5,163 bases of DNA from Thermoplasmatota archaeon. Its GTDB lineage: Archaea > Thermoplasmatota > Thermoplasmata > Methanomassiliicoccales > Methanomassiliicoccaceae. The notes beneath the pieces are model-generated. The model searched no databases and was not told the DNA's origin. It saw nothing but the letters and a program-made list of their open reading frames with translations. The stretch is from NCBI GenBank assembly GCA_022709105.1, contig JAKIXL010000102.1, forward strand, positions 332 to 5,494, written 5' to 3'. Positions 3,196 through 5,163 of the stretch are shown here, piece after piece. Made by a program: the position numbers and the translations under genes. Numbering within the stretch: the stretch's first letter is position 1; each line of letters starts with the position of its first letter.

Positions 3196-4860
3196 ATGCT
3201 CGACATCTCCGACCGCGCTGGCCCGGCCCGCAGAGGCCGATGGACGGCAGGGCAGACCAAGGTCGAATTCCCCAACATGCTGTTCCGAGGTTCGGCCACG
3301 TACCCGGCGCCTACCTGCGCCGAGCTCACGGTCACAGGCCACGAGCGGATCGAGCTGAGGGGCGCCGAAGGGGAGGTTCTGGCGAGCTTTGCCTCAGGGA
3401 TCGCTCGACCCTTGGACTACTACAAGGAACCGGTCATCGAGGCCGGGAGCAACGCGCTGCTGGTCCGCGGGAAGCCTACCGGACCGCTCATGGACCGCCC
3501 GGAGGAGATCGTTGTCCTGGGCAACGCCTTCGAGCTAAGAAGGGACGCGAAGGGCTTCGCCGATGCTGTCGTATCTCTCCGGGAGTCCGTGGGCCCGGAC
3601 CGGCTGATCTACGCCCCGGGACTGATGGAACCGTCCAACCTGGCCCTCCTCGTGTATTCGGGCATCGACCTCTTCGATACCACGCTGCCGCTGTATCAAT
3701 CGGCAAGGGGGCGGCTGCTCCTGACCGAGGGCTCGCTCCCCGTCGAGGACGGGGGATGGCTGGGGGGAGCAGAGAGCGCGGAGGAGCATAATCTGGACGC
3801 CGCGTGGAAGGAGCTTCAACTGGTCAGGCACATGATCAGGGTCGGCCGGCTCAGGGAGCTGGTGGAGACCAGGGTGAACGCCAGCCCCTGGATGGTCGCC
3901 GCGCTCAGGATGCTGGACCTTAGTCATTACGAATATCAGGAAAAGCGCTGGCCGGTCACCGGCCCCCGGTTCTACGCCAACTCCAAGGCCTCGCTGTTCC
4001 GCCCGGACGTGTGGCGCTTCCGCCGCCGGATCATGGAGCGTTGGAGGCCCGGCGCCCACAAGAAGGTCCTTCTCCTGATCCCCTGCTCTGCCAAGAAGCC
4101 GTACTTCACATCGAAGAGCCACCGGGCCTTAGAGGAGGTCATGCTCTCGGTGCCGAACTCCTCGGTGGTCCAGGAGCTCATCGTCACCTCTCCGCTGGGA
4201 GCGGTGCCCCGCGAGCTGGAACTGTTCTACCCGGCCGCCCAGTACGACATCCCGGTCACCGGGAACTGGGACCTGGAGGAAGTGAGGATGATCCAGTCGC
4301 TCGTGTCCCATGCGGCGTCGTTCGGCTTCACCAAGATAATATCTCACCTGGGTAGAGAGAGCGGCTTCGTCCAAGAGGTCGTCGACAGCGTTGACACCAC
4401 CCAAGGCGCCGGAACGACGGCGCCAGAGGCCCTCGGTCGGCTGCGAGCGGAGCTAATGGAGGCATGCGAGGCGGCTGAAAAGGTCCCCCGGGCGGTGGAC
4501 CGCGTGGAGATGCTTCGCTCCCAGGCCCGTTACCAGTTCGGAGAGGATGGCTCGTCCCTCCTTGACGGCTGCAACGTGGCGGGAAAGTACCCTTACCTGA
4601 AGTTCCTGCGCGGGAACGCTCAGCTGGGCATGCTGACCCCGGAGAGGGGTATGCTTTCCCTGACCATGGACGGCGGGGCGGTCCTCATGGAAAGGGGCGT
4701 CCACACCGTGGAGATGGGCGACTTCGACCTCACTGGTAACCTGTTCGCGATCGGCGTCACCGGCGCGGACGACCGCATCCGGGCCGGGGACGAGGTCGCC
4801 ATCGTCCGAAACGGCGAGCTGGAGGCGGTCCGAGTGAGGCACAAGAGAAAGCGAAAGTGA
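3196..4860 (+). CDS. arcS: Archaeosine synthase ArcS (TgtA2)
   Basis: A 554-residue protein acting on preQ0 at position 15 of archaeal tRNAs in the pathway to archaeosine. In the model described for other archaea, ArcS attaches lysine (earlier work: an amido donor) to preQ0-tRNA and a radical-SAM partner (RaSEA) completes the base. The diagnostic motif PCSAKKPYFTSKSH is at residues 296-309, with catalytic-region Cys297. The N-terminal half is a degenerate tRNA-guanine transglycosylase-like domain (RPLDYYKEPVIEAG, ARGRLLLTEG, HNLDAAWKELQLVRHMIRVGRLRELVETR). The core continues to about residue 470. A C-terminal PUA RNA-binding domain spans about 477-551 (RGMLSLTMDGGAVL, AIGVTGADDRIRAGDEVAIVRNGELEAVRVRHK). 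There is no cysteine between residues 42 and 296, so the CxCxxC-type zinc site of the TGT fold is absent. Length is normal for ArcS. The ATG start agrees with the leaderless promoter. Confidence 0.94.
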   Translation: MLDISDRAGPARRGRWTAGQTKVEFPNMLFRGSATYPAPTCAELTVTGHERIELRGAEGEVLASFASGIARPLDYYKEPVIEAGSNALLVRGKPTGPLMDRPEEIVVLGNAFELRRDAKGFADAVVSLRESVGPDRLIYAPGLMEPSNLALLVYSGIDLFDTTLPLYQSARGRLLLTEGSLPVEDGGWLGGAESAEEHNLDAAWKELQLVRHMIRVGRLRELVETRVNASPWMVAALRMLDLSHYEYQEKRWPVTGPRFYANSKASLFRPDVWRFRRRIMERWRPGAHKKVLLLIPCSAKKPYFTSKSHRALEEVMLSVPNSSVVQELIVTSPLGAVPRELELFYPAAQYDIPVTGNWDLEEVRMIQSLVSHAASFGFTKIISHLGRESGFVQEVVDSVDTTQGAGTTAPEALGRLRAELMEACEAAEKVPRAVDRVEMLRSQARYQFGEDGSSLLDGCNVAGKYPYLKFLRGNAQLGMLTPERGMLSLTMDGGAVLMERGVHTVEMGDFDLTGNLFAIGVTGADDRIRAGDEVAIVRNGELEAVRVRHKRKRK

Positions 4861-4876
4861 CCACTTTCAAAACAGA

Positions 4877-4881
4877 TTTTT
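4877..4881 (+). terminator. T-tract terminator after arcS
   Basis: A TTTTT run lies 17 nt past the arcS stop in an A/T-rich patch. Such oligo-T tracts are sufficient for archaeal RNA polymerase termination. A weak 5-bp inverted repeat (GGCCG at 4897-4901, CGGCC at 4914-4918) follows, but is too far downstream to be part of it. Confidence 0.5.
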
Positions 4882-4935
4882 CAATCCAGACGTAAAGGCC
4901 GCATTTCGATCTTCGGCCATCTCCCACCCTTGATG

Positions 4936-4944
4936 TTATAAAAA
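4936..4944 (+). promoter_or_regulatory. TATA box of the gene at the right edge
   Basis: TTATAAAAA is a strong TATA element centred about 31 nt before an ATG at 4971. Initiation would fall around 4965-4968, giving a leader of only a few bases. It shows that a plus-strand transcript begins here, whatever it encodes. Confidence 0.6.
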
Positions 4945-4970
4945 GGAACGCCGCTCAAGAGTCCTGTGAT

Positions 4971-5163
4971 ATGACAGCGCTCTCCGACGTGGAGGACAAT
5001 GGTTGGGAAGAGGTCTACCGCGCCAACGGGGTGCGTTGTGATATCGAGACGAAAGTATCATCCCAAGGCGAGGTCGGGGTTTGCCCGGCCCCCCTCGCAA
5101 ATCCCTTATTCATTTTAAAGATCGAGAGGGAGCGGAGCTCCATCCCATCTGCCGCTCCCCTCG
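4971..5163 (+). CDS. Unknown protein, partial (runs off right edge)
   Basis: From an ATG correctly placed after a strong TATA box, the frame stays open to the window edge: 64 codons beginning MTALSDVEDNGWEEVYRANG. The first 22 or so codons have the G/C-rich third positions of the neighbouring genes. After that the bias weakens, and the later part (VSSQGEVGVCPAPLANPLFIL) overlaps a GC-rich hairpin and a second TATA-like element (ATTTTAAAG near 5112-5120). It may therefore be a genuine N-terminus, a short or decayed gene, or a non-coding transcript. No domain is recognisable and no function is proposed. Confidence 0.35.
   Translation, partial: MTALSDVEDNGWEEVYRANGVRCDIETKVSSQGEVGVCPAPLANPLFILKIERERSSIPSAAPL
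5068..5098. repeat. GC-rich hairpin with a C-rich bulge
   Basis: GCGAGG at 5068-5073 pairs with CCTCGC at 5093-5098. Inside, TCGGG (5074-5078) pairs with CCCGG (5084-5088), including one G-U pair, around a GTTTG loop, leaving four unpaired C residues on the 3' side. It is followed by a T-rich stretch (CTTATTCATTTT), so it could end a short transcript, although archaeal terminators do not need hairpins. Confidence 0.45.
5123..5163. repeat. Long inverted repeat at the right edge
   Basis: CGAGAGGGAGCGG (5123-5135) and CCGCTCCCCTCG (5152-5163) form a 12-bp perfect stem with one bulged A and a 16-nt loop. The right arm ends exactly at the window edge, so the stem may be longer. It may be part of a structured RNA, a terminator on the minus strand (where it is followed by ATCTTTAAAA) or a protein-binding site. 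The sequence does not decide between these. Confidence 0.5.

Noticed and set aside
3192..3791. 199-codon plus-strand ORF overlapping arcS
   Set aside because: An alternative frame inside arcS with an arginine/glycine/proline-rich translation; the arcS frame carries recognisable domains.
3535..4122. 195-codon minus-strand ORF opposite arcS
   Set aside because: Antisense to the coding core of arcS, with no domain and no promoter. GC-rich genomes routinely yield such long antisense frames.
4897..4918. 5-bp inverted repeat GGCCG/CGGCC downstream of arcS
   Set aside because: Short stem with a 12-nt loop, expected by chance in GC-rich DNA, and not positioned next to a T tract.
1..5163. tRNA, rRNA, CRISPR arrays, insertion sequences, integration sites
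   Set aside because: No cloverleaf or T-loop signature, spaced repeats, transposase motifs or terminal repeats were seen on either strand.

Overview
The window looks like part of an archaeal chromosome. Four things point that way. It encodes an archaeosine synthase (ArcS), a tRNA-modifying enzyme essentially restricted to Archaea. It has a TrmB-type winged-helix regulator. The gaps ahead of genes carry archaeal TATA-box promoters (A/T-rich boxes about 25-35 nt before start codons, giving leaderless or very short leaders). Ribosome-binding sites match the archaeal GGAGGTGATC pattern. The high G+C content, strong G/C bias at third codon positions and near-exclusive use of TGA stops would fit a methanogen-like Thermoplasmatota lineage such as Methanomassiliicoccales, but that placement is inference.

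Layout: (1) On the minus strand, the first 252 codons of aspartate carbamoyltransferase (pyrB) run off the left edge. (2) Upstream of it, also on the minus strand, is a 125-residue TrmB/winged-helix regulator with a CxxC pair at the base of its wing. (3) A divergent intergenic region (about 1198-1294) holds TATA boxes for both directions and a perfect inverted repeat, TTGCAC-N4-GTGCAA, at the expected transcription start of the plus-strand operon. (4) A plus-strand sulfur-relay operon spans 1295-3148: TusA, a possible 43-codon small ORF, a soluble DsrE2-like protein, DsrH/TusB, DsrE/TusD and DsrF/TusC. (5) A separately promoted, apparently leaderless arcS follows at 3196-4860. (6) The last 300 bases hold a T-tract terminator, a clear promoter, a start-to-edge ORF of unknown function and two GC-rich hairpins.

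How the genes may work together: TusA carries persulfide sulfur on its CPxP cysteine. DsrE2 and the DsrE-F-H (TusD-C-B) proteins are its usual exchange partners. No DsrAB, Hdr or MnmA-like gene is visible, so the final acceptor (tRNA thiolation, Fe-S or cofactor synthesis, or sulfur dissimilation) cannot be decided here. The cysteine-rich regulator divergent from tusA, together with the palindrome at the tusA start site, suggests a compact thiol- or sulfide-responsive circuit. This is the most interesting hypothesis in the window. ArcS acts on tRNA position 15 and may be linked to the operon only by proximity. pyrB is pyrimidine biosynthesis and probably unrelated.
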